DNA of 64,000 nt from Alicyclobacillus sp. SO9 (lineage in GTDB: Bacteria; Bacillota; Bacilli; Alicyclobacillales; Alicyclobacillaceae), in assembly GCF_016406125.1 (NCBI RefSeq), contig NZ_CP066339.1, positions 2,356,001 through 2,420,000 on the forward strand. The letters run 5' to 3'. The translations under genes and the position numbers were made by a program. The notes below the pieces were generated by a model. The model was not told the DNA's origin. It ran no database searches and saw only the letters and a program-made list of their open reading frames with translations. Below are positions 18,667 to 28,308 of this stretch, one piece after another. How positions within the stretch are numbered: position 1 is the first letter of the stretch; each line of letters opens with the position of its first letter.

Positions 18667-21600
18667 ATGGCTGAGTCTGAACTGCCCCAGGCAGAACCTG
18701 CTCATGAGCCTGAAGCTAGCAAAACGTCACTTCCTGTAGACAGCATCGAGAGAGTTACCGTAAAATTGCGTTCCAAAAGAGTGGAGGTACATGCAGTACC
18801 CCCTTTTTTGTCTCTTGACAACGCTATTGAAAGCGGTGATTCCAATCTGCTTTCTCAAGCACAGTTGGCCATAGAGAACTATGGCTTGATAGAAGCCGTG
18901 TGCAGTGAAGTGTTCCCAGAGGGAACTGCCAATGTCCAGATTCTTCCGCCGAAGTGGCCCTACCCGGTCACGGACGCACATGTCAAGGCAGTTCTTGAGG
19001 GAATCATCGACTGGTACGCAAAGGAGGAAGCCATTGCTAGCAAATGGCTTCAACAAGCGGATCGGACAGTCGTTCGTGATGACAGTCGAATAAACGTGGA
19101 ATTTATGTTGTCGAATCAGTCTGAGGTCAATGCGCTCGAGAAAAAACGGACTGGTATGCGGTTGTCGCGAAAATGCGAGGAGGCCTTTGGTCTCCATCTC
19201 AGCTGTAAATTTAGTGTCGCCGCGGCCTCAGAGGAACTGTCAGAAGCACTGCGGCAGCAGTTGGCTGAGCAAGAGCGAAAAGAGGTAGAACAACTGATGC
19301 AGGAGCAGGAAAGCATCAGTTCCAAAAAATCCGCGGCTGCCGAACAAGCGCCGCAAAAAGAGTATGAGGGTCGGCGACGGCGCCAGGATAGCGGTCCGGC
19401 AGTTCCCCTCACTCTGGGGCGCGGTGTTAACAGCGAAATTCAGCCAATCCACGAAATTGTCGATGAGATGCGCCGGGTGGCCGTAGAAGGCAGAGTGTTT
19501 GGTCATGAGGTGCGAACGCTTCCGAGCGGCCGGGTGTTGGTGCAGTTTAATATAACCGATGAAACGGATTCGATTGCTGCGAAGACCTTCATCAAGAATG
19601 ATAAACAGATTGCAGCCCTGGAACCCTTGAAGGACGGCGTTCATATACGCATTCAGGGGAGCGTGCAGTTTGATACTTACGCTAAAGAACTGGTCTTTAT
19701 GATTCAGGACATGGAGCCTGCGCGCGCTGCAGCACGGGTGGATGAAGCCGATGAAAAGCGCATAGAGTTGCATATGCATACAACCATGTCGTCTCTCGAC
19801 GGCGTCGCATCTGTGGACACGCTCATCGAACAGGCTGCCAAATGGGGCCACAAGGCCGTTGCCGTCACCGATCACGGTGTCGTTCAATCGTTTCCGGAGG
19901 CATACGATGCCGGCGCAAAACACGGAGTAAAGGTCTTGCTTGGAGTTGAAGCCTATGTTGTGGATGACGGCACTCCAATTGTGTATCGTTCCACAGACCA
20001 AACTCTTGCAGCTGCCGAATACGTTGTCTTTGATACAGAAACGACAGGACTGAACGCTCGCGAAGATACTTTGATTGAAATTGCGGCAGTACGCGTGAAA
20101 GAGGGCCGCATTATCGACAGCTACACTACCCTGATTGATCCGGAGCGGATGCTGCCGAAGAAAATTACTGAGGTAACGGGAATCTCCTCAGACATGCTTC
20201 ACGGACAACCGAAGCTTGAGACAGCGTTAAATGAGTTTCGAGAGTTTACGGGAGACGCTGTGCTCGTTGCTCACAACGCAGAATTTGACATTGGCTTTCT
20301 GGCACAGTGTGCGAAAAGAATCGATATGGCGCCGTGGGAGCAGCCGGTTATCGATACATTGTCTCTTGCCCGTGCACTGTACCCTGGCATGAAGAACTAC
20401 AAATTGAAGACACTGACCAACAAGTTCTCAATTGAACTGGAGAATCATCACCGCGCTCTGGCAGATGCTGAAGCAACTGGAAAGCTTTTTATGAAAATGT
20501 TGATGGATGCCCAGGAGCAGGATATCACCAACCTAAGTGAATTAAACGGCCTCTCAGCCGATATGGACGTGAGCCGAGTTAGACCGTTCCATGCCACAAT
20601 TTTGGTGCAGAACCAGACAGGTCTGAAAAACTTATACGAACTTATCTCTCTTTCTCATACGAAGTACTTGTTCCGAAATCCAAGGATTCCCCGAAGTGAA
20701 TTGGTTCGGTTTCGTGAAGGACTCTTGGTAGGGACGGCTTGCCGTCAGGGTGAACTCATTGAATCGTTTATACGCGGTAAATCGGAAGAAGAGATTGAGG
20801 AAATTTGCCGTTTTTACGATTATTTGGAGTTGCAGCCGTTGGACCACTATGAATCTCTCGTTCGAGATAATATTGTTCAAAGCATGCAAAGCATTCGTGA
20901 TATCCAACGTCAAGTGGTTGAAATCGGAAAGAAGCTGGAAAAGCCGGTAGTGGCGAGCGGAGACGTACACTACGTGAATCCCGAGGACAGCATCTATCGG
21001 GAGGTCTTTCTTCAGTCTCTAAGCAGCTCGACTGGCGTGCAACAGCCGTCTCTCTACTTCCGCACCACTGCTGAGATGATGTCAGAGTTCGAACACCTGG
21101 GCGAGGATGCAAAGGCTGTGGTTGTCGATAATCCTAGTCGTGTGTGTGGACTAATCGATGATGTTAAGCCGATTCCCGACGACTTGTTTACTCCTGTTAT
21201 TGAAGGTGCAGAAGAGGAGATGACCCGTCTTTCCTACGAAAAGGCTAAGGAGTGGTATGGAGACCCGTTGCCGGAACTTGTGGAAGCTCGTCTGAAGAAG
21301 GAATTGGATTCCATTATCTCCAATGGATTTGCTGTCATTTATCTCATTGCTCACAAGTTAGTGGTCAAATCGCTGTCAGACGGCTATTTGGTTGGAAGCC
21401 GAGGCTCGGTTGGGTCCTCGCTTGTGGCGACAATGTCAGACATCACAGAGGTAAATCCTCTCCCGCCCCACTACCGCTGCCCAAATTGCAAGCACAGTGA
21501 GTTTTTTGAGGCCGGTGAATATGGTTCTGGATACGACCTGCCGGAAAAAGAATGCGATGTCTGTAAAGTTCCGATGATTAAAGACGGTCAGGATATTCCG

Positions 21601-23064
21601 TTCGAAACGTTTCTTGGTTTTAAGGGAGACAAGGTACCTGATATTGATCTCAACTTTTCTGGAGAATACCAACCTAGAGCTCACAAGTTTACAGAGGAAA
21701 TGTTCGGGAAAGACCATGTGTTTCGCGCTGGTACCATCTCTACAGTTGCCGAAAAAACAGCATATGGCTACGTTCGCAAATTCGCGGAAGAACGCGGGTT
21801 GATATTGCGAAATGCTGAGATAGACAGGCTGGTTAAAGGGTGTACAGGAATCAAGCGCACGACTGGACAACACCCCGGCGGTCAAATGGTTGTACCAAGT
21901 CACTTGTCCATTCATGATTTTTGCCCTGTACAGTACCCTGCGGACGACAAAAATTCAGACACTTACACAACGCATTTTGATTATCACTCTATCAGCGGAC
22001 GTCTTCTGAAGCTGGACATTCTTGGACATGACGATCCGACTGTCATTCGTATGCTTCAGGATTTGACCGGAATTGAGCCAAAGACCATCCCCTTGGACGA
22101 CCCACGCGTGATGGGGTTGTTTAGCGGAACCGACACTTTGGGTGTGAAACCGGAAGAACTACGGTCCGCCACAGGAACCTATGCGATTCCGGAATTCGGA
22201 ACGAAATTTGTCCGACAGATGCTGGAAGATACCCGTCCAACCACATTTGCGGAACTTGTTCGGATTTCCGGCTTATCCCACGGTACCGACGTGTGGCTCA
22301 ATAATGCCCAAGAGCTGATTCGCAGTGATACTGCAACCTTGTCAGAAGTTATCTGTGCCAGGGATGACATTATGATTTATTTGATTCACAAGGGTCTGGA
22401 TCCGTCCAAGGCGTTCAAAATTATGGAGTCTATTCGAAAGGGCCGGGGTGTCAAGCAAGAGGAAGAGGACTACATGAAGGAGCATGGAGTCCCGGACTGG
22501 TATATTGAATCAGGGCGCAAGATTAAGTACATGTTTCCAAAGGCTCACGCTGCTGCGTATGTGCTGATGGCAGTAAGAATTGCCTGGTTTAAGATTTACC
22601 ATCCACTGGCTTTTTACGCGACTTATTTTTCTGTGCGTGCAGACGACTTTGATGTCGAACTGATGGCTAAAGGTCGAGAGGCTATCCTCGAGAAAATCAG
22701 AGAGATTGAGGAAAAAGGAAACACTGCTTCGCCGAAAGAAAAGAGCCTGATGACCGTGCTCGAAGTTGCTTTGGAAATGGTTACGAGGGGGTACCGCTTC
22801 CTACCGGTAGACCTTTATGAGTCGGATGCTGTAAAGTTTCGAGTCATGGAAGACCAGAATGCTCTGTTGCCGCCTTTTGGAGCTATTTCTGGTGTTGGCG
22901 TGAACGCAGCAAAAAGTCTCTATGAAGCATGCAAGGAGGGGCCTCTGTTGTCCGTCGAGGACTTGCAGTCCAGAAGCAGGGCGTCTAAAACCGTCATTGA
23001 AATTCTCACATCGCTTGGCTGTCTCGAGGGACTTCCCGCGACAAACCAGTTGTCTCTGTTTTAA
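18667..23064 (+). CDS. polC: DNA polymerase III PolC-type alpha subunit with proofreading exonuclease
   Basis: 1465 residues. In order: N-terminal domain (about 1-260); an OB-like segment (about 275-350); first half of the PHP domain (HMHTTMSSLDG near 370); the inserted DnaQ-type exonuclease (VFDTETTGL near 454, ending near 620 with HHRALADAEATG); second PHP half; zinc-binding CPNC...CDVC (near 938-970); and the catalytic motif PDIDLNFSGEY near 993. It carries replicative synthesis with built-in 3'-5' proofreading, typical of low-GC Gram-positives. ATG follows GGAGGGGG. In B. subtilis rimP comes next, but here pheA does. Confidence 0.98.
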   Translation: MAESELPQAEPAHEPEASKTSLPVDSIERVTVKLRSKRVEVHAVPPFLSLDNAIESGDSNLLSQAQLAIENYGLIEAVCSEVFPEGTANVQILPPKWPYPVTDAHVKAVLEGIIDWYAKEEAIASKWLQQADRTVVRDDSRINVEFMLSNQSEVNALEKKRTGMRLSRKCEEAFGLHLSCKFSVAAASEELSEALRQQLAEQERKEVEQLMQEQESISSKKSAAAEQAPQKEYEGRRRRQDSGPAVPLTLGRGVNSEIQPIHEIVDEMRRVAVEGRVFGHEVRTLPSGRVLVQFNITDETDSIAAKTFIKNDKQIAALEPLKDGVHIRIQGSVQFDTYAKELVFMIQDMEPARAAARVDEADEKRIELHMHTTMSSLDGVASVDTLIEQAAKWGHKAVAVTDHGVVQSFPEAYDAGAKHGVKVLLGVEAYVVDDGTPIVYRSTDQTLAAAEYVVFDTETTGLNAREDTLIEIAAVRVKEGRIIDSYTTLIDPERMLPKKITEVTGISSDMLHGQPKLETALNEFREFTGDAVLVAHNAEFDIGFLAQCAKRIDMAPWEQPVIDTLSLARALYPGMKNYKLKTLTNKFSIELENHHRALADAEATGKLFMKMLMDAQEQDITNLSELNGLSADMDVSRVRPFHATILVQNQTGLKNLYELISLSHTKYLFRNPRIPRSELVRFREGLLVGTACRQGELIESFIRGKSEEEIEEICRFYDYLELQPLDHYESLVRDNIVQSMQSIRDIQRQVVEIGKKLEKPVVASGDVHYVNPEDSIYREVFLQSLSSSTGVQQPSLYFRTTAEMMSEFEHLGEDAKAVVVDNPSRVCGLIDDVKPIPDDLFTPVIEGAEEEMTRLSYEKAKEWYGDPLPELVEARLKKELDSIISNGFAVIYLIAHKLVVKSLSDGYLVGSRGSVGSSLVATMSDITEVNPLPPHYRCPNCKHSEFFEAGEYGSGYDLPEKECDVCKVPMIKDGQDIPFETFLGFKGDKVPDIDLNFSGEYQPRAHKFTEEMFGKDHVFRAGTISTVAEKTAYGYVRKFAEERGLILRNAEIDRLVKGCTGIKRTTGQHPGGQMVVPSHLSIHDFCPVQYPADDKNSDTYTTHFDYHSISGRLLKLDILGHDDPTVIRMLQDLTGIEPKTIPLDDPRVMGLFSGTDTLGVKPEELRSATGTYAIPEFGTKFVRQMLEDTRPTTFAELVRISGLSHGTDVWLNNAQELIRSDTATLSEVICARDDIMIYLIHKGLDPSKAFKIMESIRKGRGVKQEEEDYMKEHGVPDWYIESGRKIKYMFPKAHAAAYVLMAVRIAWFKIYHPLAFYATYFSVRADDFDVELMAKGREAILEKIREIEEKGNTASPKEKSLMTVLEVALEMVTRGYRFLPVDLYESDAVKFRVMEDQNALLPPFGAISGVGVNAAKSLYEACKEGPLLSVEDLQSRSRASKTVIEILTSLGCLEGLPATNQLSLF

Positions 23065-23123
23065 CAAATAAACAGAACGAGTCGACACGACCCATCGCGT
23101 CGCTTTGACAGGGGGTACAGCAG

Positions 23124-24041
23124 GTGGACATTTATTACTTTGGACCAGAAGGAACGTTTACACAACAGGCAGCCATGGACTTTGTCAACGTCTGTGGCTG
23201 GCCGCAGGCTCAATTAAGACCTGTTTCATCCATCGCGGATGCCTTGCTGACGGTACAACAGGCAATGGCGCAAGCACATCCAGCCTTTGCTTGTATCCCG
23301 TTGGAAAACAGCATTCAAGGCAGCGTAACGGCAAGCTGGGATGGACTCGGTCACAAAGCCTCGTCCGCATTGCCACATCCGAGCATCGTATCCGCATTAA
23401 AACTCTCTATTCACCAGAACTTAATGGTCAAAGATAGTTCTGTATCTCTGTCTGAGTTGAAGACTGTATATTCTCATCCACAAGCTCTGGCTCAATGTCG
23501 CGACTGGATTTCACAGAATCTTCCGCAGGCGGTTGCAGTGAGTGCAGAAAGCACCGCTGCAGCTGCACGGCGCGTGGCGGAAAGTCAAGACAAATCCGTG
23601 GCAGCCATCGGAGCGGCTGCGGCAGCGAAACTGTATCAGTTGTACCTAGCGAAGGAATCTATTGAGGACATTGCCAATAATACAACCCGGTTTGGATTGG
23701 TCGGTGATGCTGCCCTATTCGAGTCCGCTGCAGGCGGTTTTGTGGTGTCCTGCAAAAACCATTCAAACGGGAAACCGAAAGAGACACTCAGTTTGCTTTT
23801 AAGCCAGGTTGAAAACAGTCCCGGCGGACTGTCAAAAGTGTTGAAACCGTTCTCAGACAGCCATTTTAACTTAAATCGAATCGAGTCTCGTCCTGTTGGG
23901 ACCCATTTGGGGACTTATGTGTTTTATATTGACGTAGAGTACGATTCGGTGAATGGCAAACAGTACTGGTCTCAAGTGGAAGATGTATTGTATGACCTTG
24001 GCGTCGAGGTCAAGGTATTGGGTCACTTTTGCGAGTTCTGA
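23124..24041 (+). CDS. pheA: Prephenate dehydratase
   Basis: 305 residues from GTG, with GGGGGT 7 bases upstream. The catalytic domain (about 1-200) begins YYFGPEGTFTQQAA, with ENSIQGSV and the conserved NTTRF motif (IEDIANNTTRFGLVG). The C-terminal ACT domain (about 212-300) carries the phenylalanine-binding motif ESRP. It converts prephenate to phenylpyruvate, with feedback inhibition by Phe expected. The 3' end overlaps that of the reverse-strand gerAB-like gene by 19 bases. Confidence 0.96.
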   Translation: MDIYYFGPEGTFTQQAAMDFVNVCGWPQAQLRPVSSIADALLTVQQAMAQAHPAFACIPLENSIQGSVTASWDGLGHKASSALPHPSIVSALKLSIHQNLMVKDSSVSLSELKTVYSHPQALAQCRDWISQNLPQAVAVSAESTAAAARRVAESQDKSVAAIGAAAAAKLYQLYLAKESIEDIANNTTRFGLVGDAALFESAAGGFVVSCKNHSNGKPKETLSLLLSQVENSPGGLSKVLKPFSDSHFNLNRIESRPVGTHLGTYVFYIDVEYDSVNGKQYWSQVEDVLYDLGVEVKVLGHFCEF

Positions 24042-25129
24042 GCCGGTCGGACTGCAGTTCTGCGAAGGAGTGCGAGGGCTGCTCCTCCCATTGGAATTAA
24101 GAGAAGCGTGACAAAAAAGTAGGCAGGAGTAACAAACAGCATATAGGACTGGATGGCTGAGGCGTTTTTCCAAAACAAAATGCTGCCCGTCCAGACTAAC
24201 ATACCGGCCGGGAGTGTAATGTGTTTCATGCTGACAAGTCGGAGTGCAGAAGCGGTGTAGTTACACAAAGCATAAAAGAAGATGGAGATTTTAAGAAACA
24301 GTGTACCTACTGTCGTCAAGACAATAATGGTGTCTACGCGTTCTACGAATTGCCCGAATTGAATGCTGCGTGCAACTTCAACGCCTGGGAATGCCAGGTA
24401 GGCAGCAGCGGGTCCCAAGACCGTGGTCACTAGCAGAGTTCCAAACAGCAGAGTTGCGGTGACTACGCCGCCTGCTATCATTACATCCTGAGCAGCCTTG
24501 TCTGGACGCTTCAGAGAAGTGATGAATTGCAGTCCAACAATGAATTCCAAAGCAAAGGAAATGTCCGGCGTGATGGAGGCCCTTAAAACCGGTGTCCAAC
24601 CATTGGCAAGGATGGGGGTCAGTTGGTGAAAATCCGCTTTGGAAACGGGCATGACGATGACTGCCAAAATGGCAGCAAAGGCAATCAATGAGACGAGTTC
24701 TGCGGTCCGACCCATGACTTCAATCCCCGCGTAGGCAGCATACACCACGGCCACTATCATCGCTGCATTAATGAGGTACAGAGGCGACTTGGGAAGAATT
24801 GTCGTTTCAACGAACAGGTTCAGTTCTCTGACTAACATGGCTGTTGTGACGACAAACCAGACAATGATGAAAAAATGCATGAGGAAACCGATTGCTCTGC
24901 CGTACCCCTGCTCAATGGCGTCCGATAGTACTGCGTTTGGAAATACTTTCAGAAAGATGTAATACACTAGAGTTGCGACTGTGGTTCCAGCCATAAACAA
25001 CAGCGCTGCAATCCAACTGTCTCGAATGTCAAAGTGAGCAAACGCAAACGGAATGGTTACAAATCCGGTGCCTAATATGTTCCATATCATGAGGACCACA
25101 AACTGCAGCCGGGAAATCCGTTCAGACAT
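24023..25129 (-). CDS. Spore germination receptor B subunit (GerAB/YndE-type permease)
   Basis: 368 residues, ten hydrophobic segments, amino acid permease-like fold of the endospore germination permease family. It starts MSERISRLQFVVLMIWNILGTGFVTIPF, typical of GerAB proteins. B subunits sit in the spore inner membrane and carry the germinant-binding pocket. ATG at 25129 follows GAGGAG by 8 bases; an upstream in-frame TTG is not supported. It is the last gene of a four-gene reverse operon and converges with pheA. Confidence 0.92.
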   Translation of the reverse strand: MSERISRLQFVVLMIWNILGTGFVTIPFAFAHFDIRDSWIAALLFMAGTTVATLVYYIFLKVFPNAVLSDAIEQGYGRAIGFLMHFFIIVWFVVTTAMLVRELNLFVETTILPKSPLYLINAAMIVAVVYAAYAGIEVMGRTAELVSLIAFAAILAVIVMPVSKADFHQLTPILANGWTPVLRASITPDISFALEFIVGLQFITSLKRPDKAAQDVMIAGGVVTATLLFGTLLVTTVLGPAAAYLAFPGVEVARSIQFGQFVERVDTIIVLTTVGTLFLKISIFFYALCNYTASALRLVSMKHITLPAGMLVWTGSILFWKNASAIQSYMLFVTPAYFFVTLLLIPMGGAALALLRRTAVRPAQNSQK

Positions 25130-25141
25130 GTACAAGACTCC

Positions 25142-25366
25142 TCATACCGCTTGATAAAGCCATTCGGTCAATGGCATGAAAACAGCCTTAATCGGCCAGA
25201 GCAAGTCTACGCTTGACCACAGTCTCAGAGAGACCATACTGGAAAACACCAGTGCCAGCCCGAGGAGTGATAGTTCGACCAACCAGTCTTGAAGTTTTCG
25301 CTTCGGTTTTACGGCAATCCAGTAGACAACGGTAAACACTGTAAACACTGCTGCAATCCAAGTCAT
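25142..25366 (-). CDS. Small two-helix membrane protein of the germination operon (D-subunit-like)
   Basis: 74 residues: helix 1 at about 2-18, a basic loop KPKRKLQD, helix 2 at about 30-46, then a third weakly hydrophobic stretch. The ATG overlaps the gerAC stop as ATGA, which strongly supports translation, and gerAB follows 12 bases later. Several ger operons in Bacillus encode small two-helix D proteins (for example gerKD, gerUD) that modulate receptor activity. This protein matches in size, topology and context. Sequence identity to a named family cannot be judged here. Confidence 0.7.
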   Translation of the reverse strand: MTWIAAVFTVFTVVYWIAVKPKRKLQDWLVELSLLGLALVFSSMVSLRLWSSVDLLWPIKAVFMPLTEWLYQAV

Positions 25367-26589
25367 GTTGTCTCTCCCTTTCTACCTGCTTTTGGCGGAA
25401 GTTGCTGCGGCGTGTAGTCCTTGTTCGGGCTTGATGAACTCAGGCCGTTTCTGAGAATGTGGAACTTCACGTCATAGGTGACAGTCGCGGCTTGAAACGT
25501 TGTGTCCCAGTCTTTACTAAACCGGCGCCACGCCGTCGGATTATGCTGAAACAAAACTGTGCCGAATTTTACACCGTCAACCTTGCTGGCCTTGAGTTTC
25601 GCCATAGTGCTCTGCATTTCAAGTTTCACATCCTGAGCAAGGCTTTTTTCCAGTTGATTGATGGTTTCCGTCTTCATAGCCGTGTTCTGACAGACTCGCA
25701 GAACTTCTGCTTGTCCGTCCAAATGAACGGTGTAGTGAACATGGGTTCCGGATACAGCGGGTACAACCTTCACATGGGTTGAAAGAATGCGAAATGTGTT
25801 ACCTGTGTCTGCCGCGTGAGAATTTTTGCACGGGAAGTTCATGACAATGTTGTGCGTTGGGCCTCGAAACCAGATTAATCCCATCGTCTCTTCGTTGTTT
25901 AGCCAAGTTGTAACGCGTCCGCTGTGAAAAACACCAATCCCCGAGATCTTGACAGCACCGGCTTCTGTCTTCTTCAAATCCGTCATAATTGGGGACTTGG
26001 ACGCTGACAGAAACTCACGCATCACGCGGAGTTGAATGCTGTCCAATTGCTTTGAGCGCTCCCCGTATTGTTTGACGAGCTGTCGAATTCCCATTGCGTT
26101 TACGCTTTCCGGAGCCGTATCTGCTGTCAATAGGGTCCTAGCTGAACCTTGTGTCAACAAAAGCAACTGATTACGGCGGTAATTTCTGTCCCGTTCCAAG
26201 TAGTCGAACGCTCGGTCCAATCCTTTTTCTGCATAGGATTTCCCAAATACAAACATTGTATTGTGCGGCAGAAAGGTTTTTCTGGGCAATTCCAACTCAA
26301 ACTGTTGCATAGCATCTTCAATCGTTCTTCCTTGAACCGATTCCACCAGGCATTGGCTTTCGGACGATTTGTCCTGCTGTCCGGACTGACCCTGGGGACG
26401 CACAATTTGGGCTGTAACCTGAACGGTTTTGTCATCGATTTGATCGACTCCCACGGCAAGAACGATATTAATGTCATCTACTTCCGTCATGTCTGGTGTA
26501 CAGCCCGTCACAAAGGCCAGTAGCAAAAGGCCCAGGAGAGCAACAGAGGCAGCCTTTCTCGGTTTCTGTTTGCTGTGTTTGGGCATCAT
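25363..26589 (-). CDS. Spore germination receptor C subunit (GerAC-type lipoprotein)
   Basis: 408 residues. Lipoprotein signal: basic N-terminus (MMPKHSKQKPRK), hydrophobic core and lipobox VTGC with Cys30. The mature part begins PDMTEVDDINIVLAVGVDQ, matching the Ger(x)C family start (ErxDIxxIxxxxxxGiD). It is anchored on the outer face of the spore inner membrane and completes the A/B/C receptor. The ATG at 26589 overlaps the stop of the A-subunit gene (ATGA), so the longer in-frame reading upstream is not used. Confidence 0.92.
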   Translation of the reverse strand: MMPKHSKQKPRKAASVALLGLLLLAFVTGCTPDMTEVDDINIVLAVGVDQIDDKTVQVTAQIVRPQGQSGQQDKSSESQCLVESVQGRTIEDAMQQFELELPRKTFLPHNTMFVFGKSYAEKGLDRAFDYLERDRNYRRNQLLLLTQGSARTLLTADTAPESVNAMGIRQLVKQYGERSKQLDSIQLRVMREFLSASKSPIMTDLKKTEAGAVKISGIGVFHSGRVTTWLNNEETMGLIWFRGPTHNIVMNFPCKNSHAADTGNTFRILSTHVKVVPAVSGTHVHYTVHLDGQAEVLRVCQNTAMKTETINQLEKSLAQDVKLEMQSTMAKLKASKVDGVKFGTVLFQHNPTAWRRFSKDWDTTFQAATVTYDVKFHILRNGLSSSSPNKDYTPQQLPPKAGRKGETT

Positions 26590-28151
26590 TGTCCCGCCTT
26601 CGGACCTGGTTTCGGAGTGTTGGTTCTCTGCCTGTCTTGAAGGTGATACATGGCAGGTCGTGTCTTCATTGCCCACCAAGGTGCGCGAAATACCGCATCT
26701 CGCATATCTCCCAAAGTAGCCGGGGCAACCGGCGTCATATAGGGTACGCCGTAGGAGCGGAGGGAGACCAGATGCGTCACGAGGATTAAGCCGCCAATCA
26801 TAACTCCATACAGTCCCATCAATCCGGCTAATGTCAAAAAAGCAAACTGAAGAACGCGCGTCGTATTTACGAATGAATAGGATGCCAGAGTAAAAGAAGC
26901 GACACCCGTTGTGGCAACAACGATGACCATGCCGGGGGATACGATGCCAGCGTTGACAGCGGCATCTCCAATAACTAGACCACCCACAATACTTACAGAC
27001 TGGCCCACAGCCCGGGGCAGTCGTTGGCCGGCTTCACGCAGTGCTTCAAAGAAAAACTGCATCAAAAATGCTTCCACAACAGTGGGGAAGGGAATCCCTT
27101 CGTGCTGTCCTTCCAGACTGATAAGCAGCGGTGTGGGGATGAGGTCCTGATGGTATGACAGCAGTGATACGTACAACGACGGCAGAAGGATTGACGACCA
27201 AAACATCAGGTTGCGCAAGAACCGAACAGGGGTTGCCAGCCAGTAACTCGAATACATGTCTTCTGGTGAATTGATAAACTGCAAGAAGGTCGCCGGCACT
27301 AGCAGAGAGTGGGGTGAACCCTGTACCATAATCGCCGCGCGACCCTGAACCAGTGCAGAAATGGTTTTATCGGGCCGTTCTGTCGACTCCGTTGTTGGGA
27401 ATATAGAGAGCGGAGCGTCCTTTGTCATTTCGCGGATATAATTTATGTCAATGATTGCATCCACGTCAATGCGGGCGAGCCTTTGTCTGACTTCCGTGAC
27501 TAAGTCTTTGGAGACAACACTATCCACATATAAGAGTGTTACGGCGGAATGAGTCAGCGTCCCAATACTTGTACTTTCAATCTTCAAATGTGGTGTTCTC
27601 AGCTTTTTTCGAATCATTGCCAAATTGGTTTCCAGGCTCTCCGTGTATGCTTCTTGAGGTCCTTCAATAGTGGGTTCGCCTTGGGAGATCTCAATGGCTT
27701 TTCCCGGCATGTTGCTGACGTCAATGGCAAGAGCTTCGCTGTTGCCGTCGAGATAGATAGCAATGCGGCCATTGGTCAACGCGCGATGGAGGTCTGCCAT
27801 ATTCGCTAGGTGTTCCACTGGAGCGGAAGCCAGCACGTGTTCAACGTCTTCAAGGGAGTTCAGTGTATTGTGATATGTTGTTATTGGGCTGAGAATACCG
27901 TGCTGCATATTCTGGCGGTCTGTGAGTGCGTTGATCCAGGATACGTGGAGTTCTCCCCCGGACACAGTAATATGCGAGACCTTTACGTCACTGCAGTTGT
28001 CCCATGCATCATTAAACTCGGATTCAAACTCCTCCAGGCTCTCCGGAACTGGATTGTTTGGAAGTGAATCATCCAGCTTTGTTTCGAACTTACGGATGCT
28101 CTCATTTGACTTCCTGTTTCTTCTCGAATTTTCCTGACCGTCACGACGCAT
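26586..28151 (-). CDS. Spore germination receptor A subunit (GerAA-type)
   Basis: 521 residues. A cytosolic N-terminal domain (about 1-270) contains the conserved VSLLYVDS-like VTLLYVDSVVSKDLV and an ALVQGRAAIMVQGSP stretch. About five membrane segments follow (about 285-480), with PRAVGQSVSIVGGLVIGDAAV and SPGMVIVVATTGVASF typical of GerA proteins. Family members oligomerise into ligand-gated channels. ATG at 28151 follows a GGGGGG run; an in-frame extension to 28307 lacks a site. It is the first gene of the operon A-C-small-B. No convincing sigma-G promoter was found in the 157-base gap upstream. Confidence 0.93.
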   Translation of the reverse strand: MRRDGQENSRRNRKSNESIRKFETKLDDSLPNNPVPESLEEFESEFNDAWDNCSDVKVSHITVSGGELHVSWINALTDRQNMQHGILSPITTYHNTLNSLEDVEHVLASAPVEHLANMADLHRALTNGRIAIYLDGNSEALAIDVSNMPGKAIEISQGEPTIEGPQEAYTESLETNLAMIRKKLRTPHLKIESTSIGTLTHSAVTLLYVDSVVSKDLVTEVRQRLARIDVDAIIDINYIREMTKDAPLSIFPTTESTERPDKTISALVQGRAAIMVQGSPHSLLVPATFLQFINSPEDMYSSYWLATPVRFLRNLMFWSSILLPSLYVSLLSYHQDLIPTPLLISLEGQHEGIPFPTVVEAFLMQFFFEALREAGQRLPRAVGQSVSIVGGLVIGDAAVNAGIVSPGMVIVVATTGVASFTLASYSFVNTTRVLQFAFLTLAGLMGLYGVMIGGLILVTHLVSLRSYGVPYMTPVAPATLGDMRDAVFRAPWWAMKTRPAMYHLQDRQRTNTPKPGPKAGQ

Positions 28152-28308
28152 GTCGTTCCCCCCCGTTGGTTTTGTTATTCCCATGGAAAGACGCAAACTA
28201 TGCATAAATTGAAGGATTCTGGTGGCAAGATAAATCATCAGCATGAGAGATAAATTTTGGATAATATCTTGCCGGCTGTAACAAGTCGAACCTGCGGAGA
28301 GATACACG

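Noticed and set aside
28152-28308. Sigma-G promoter for the ger operon
   Set aside because: The closest match on the reverse strand (CATAGTT) lacks the final A and has no -35 at the right distance.
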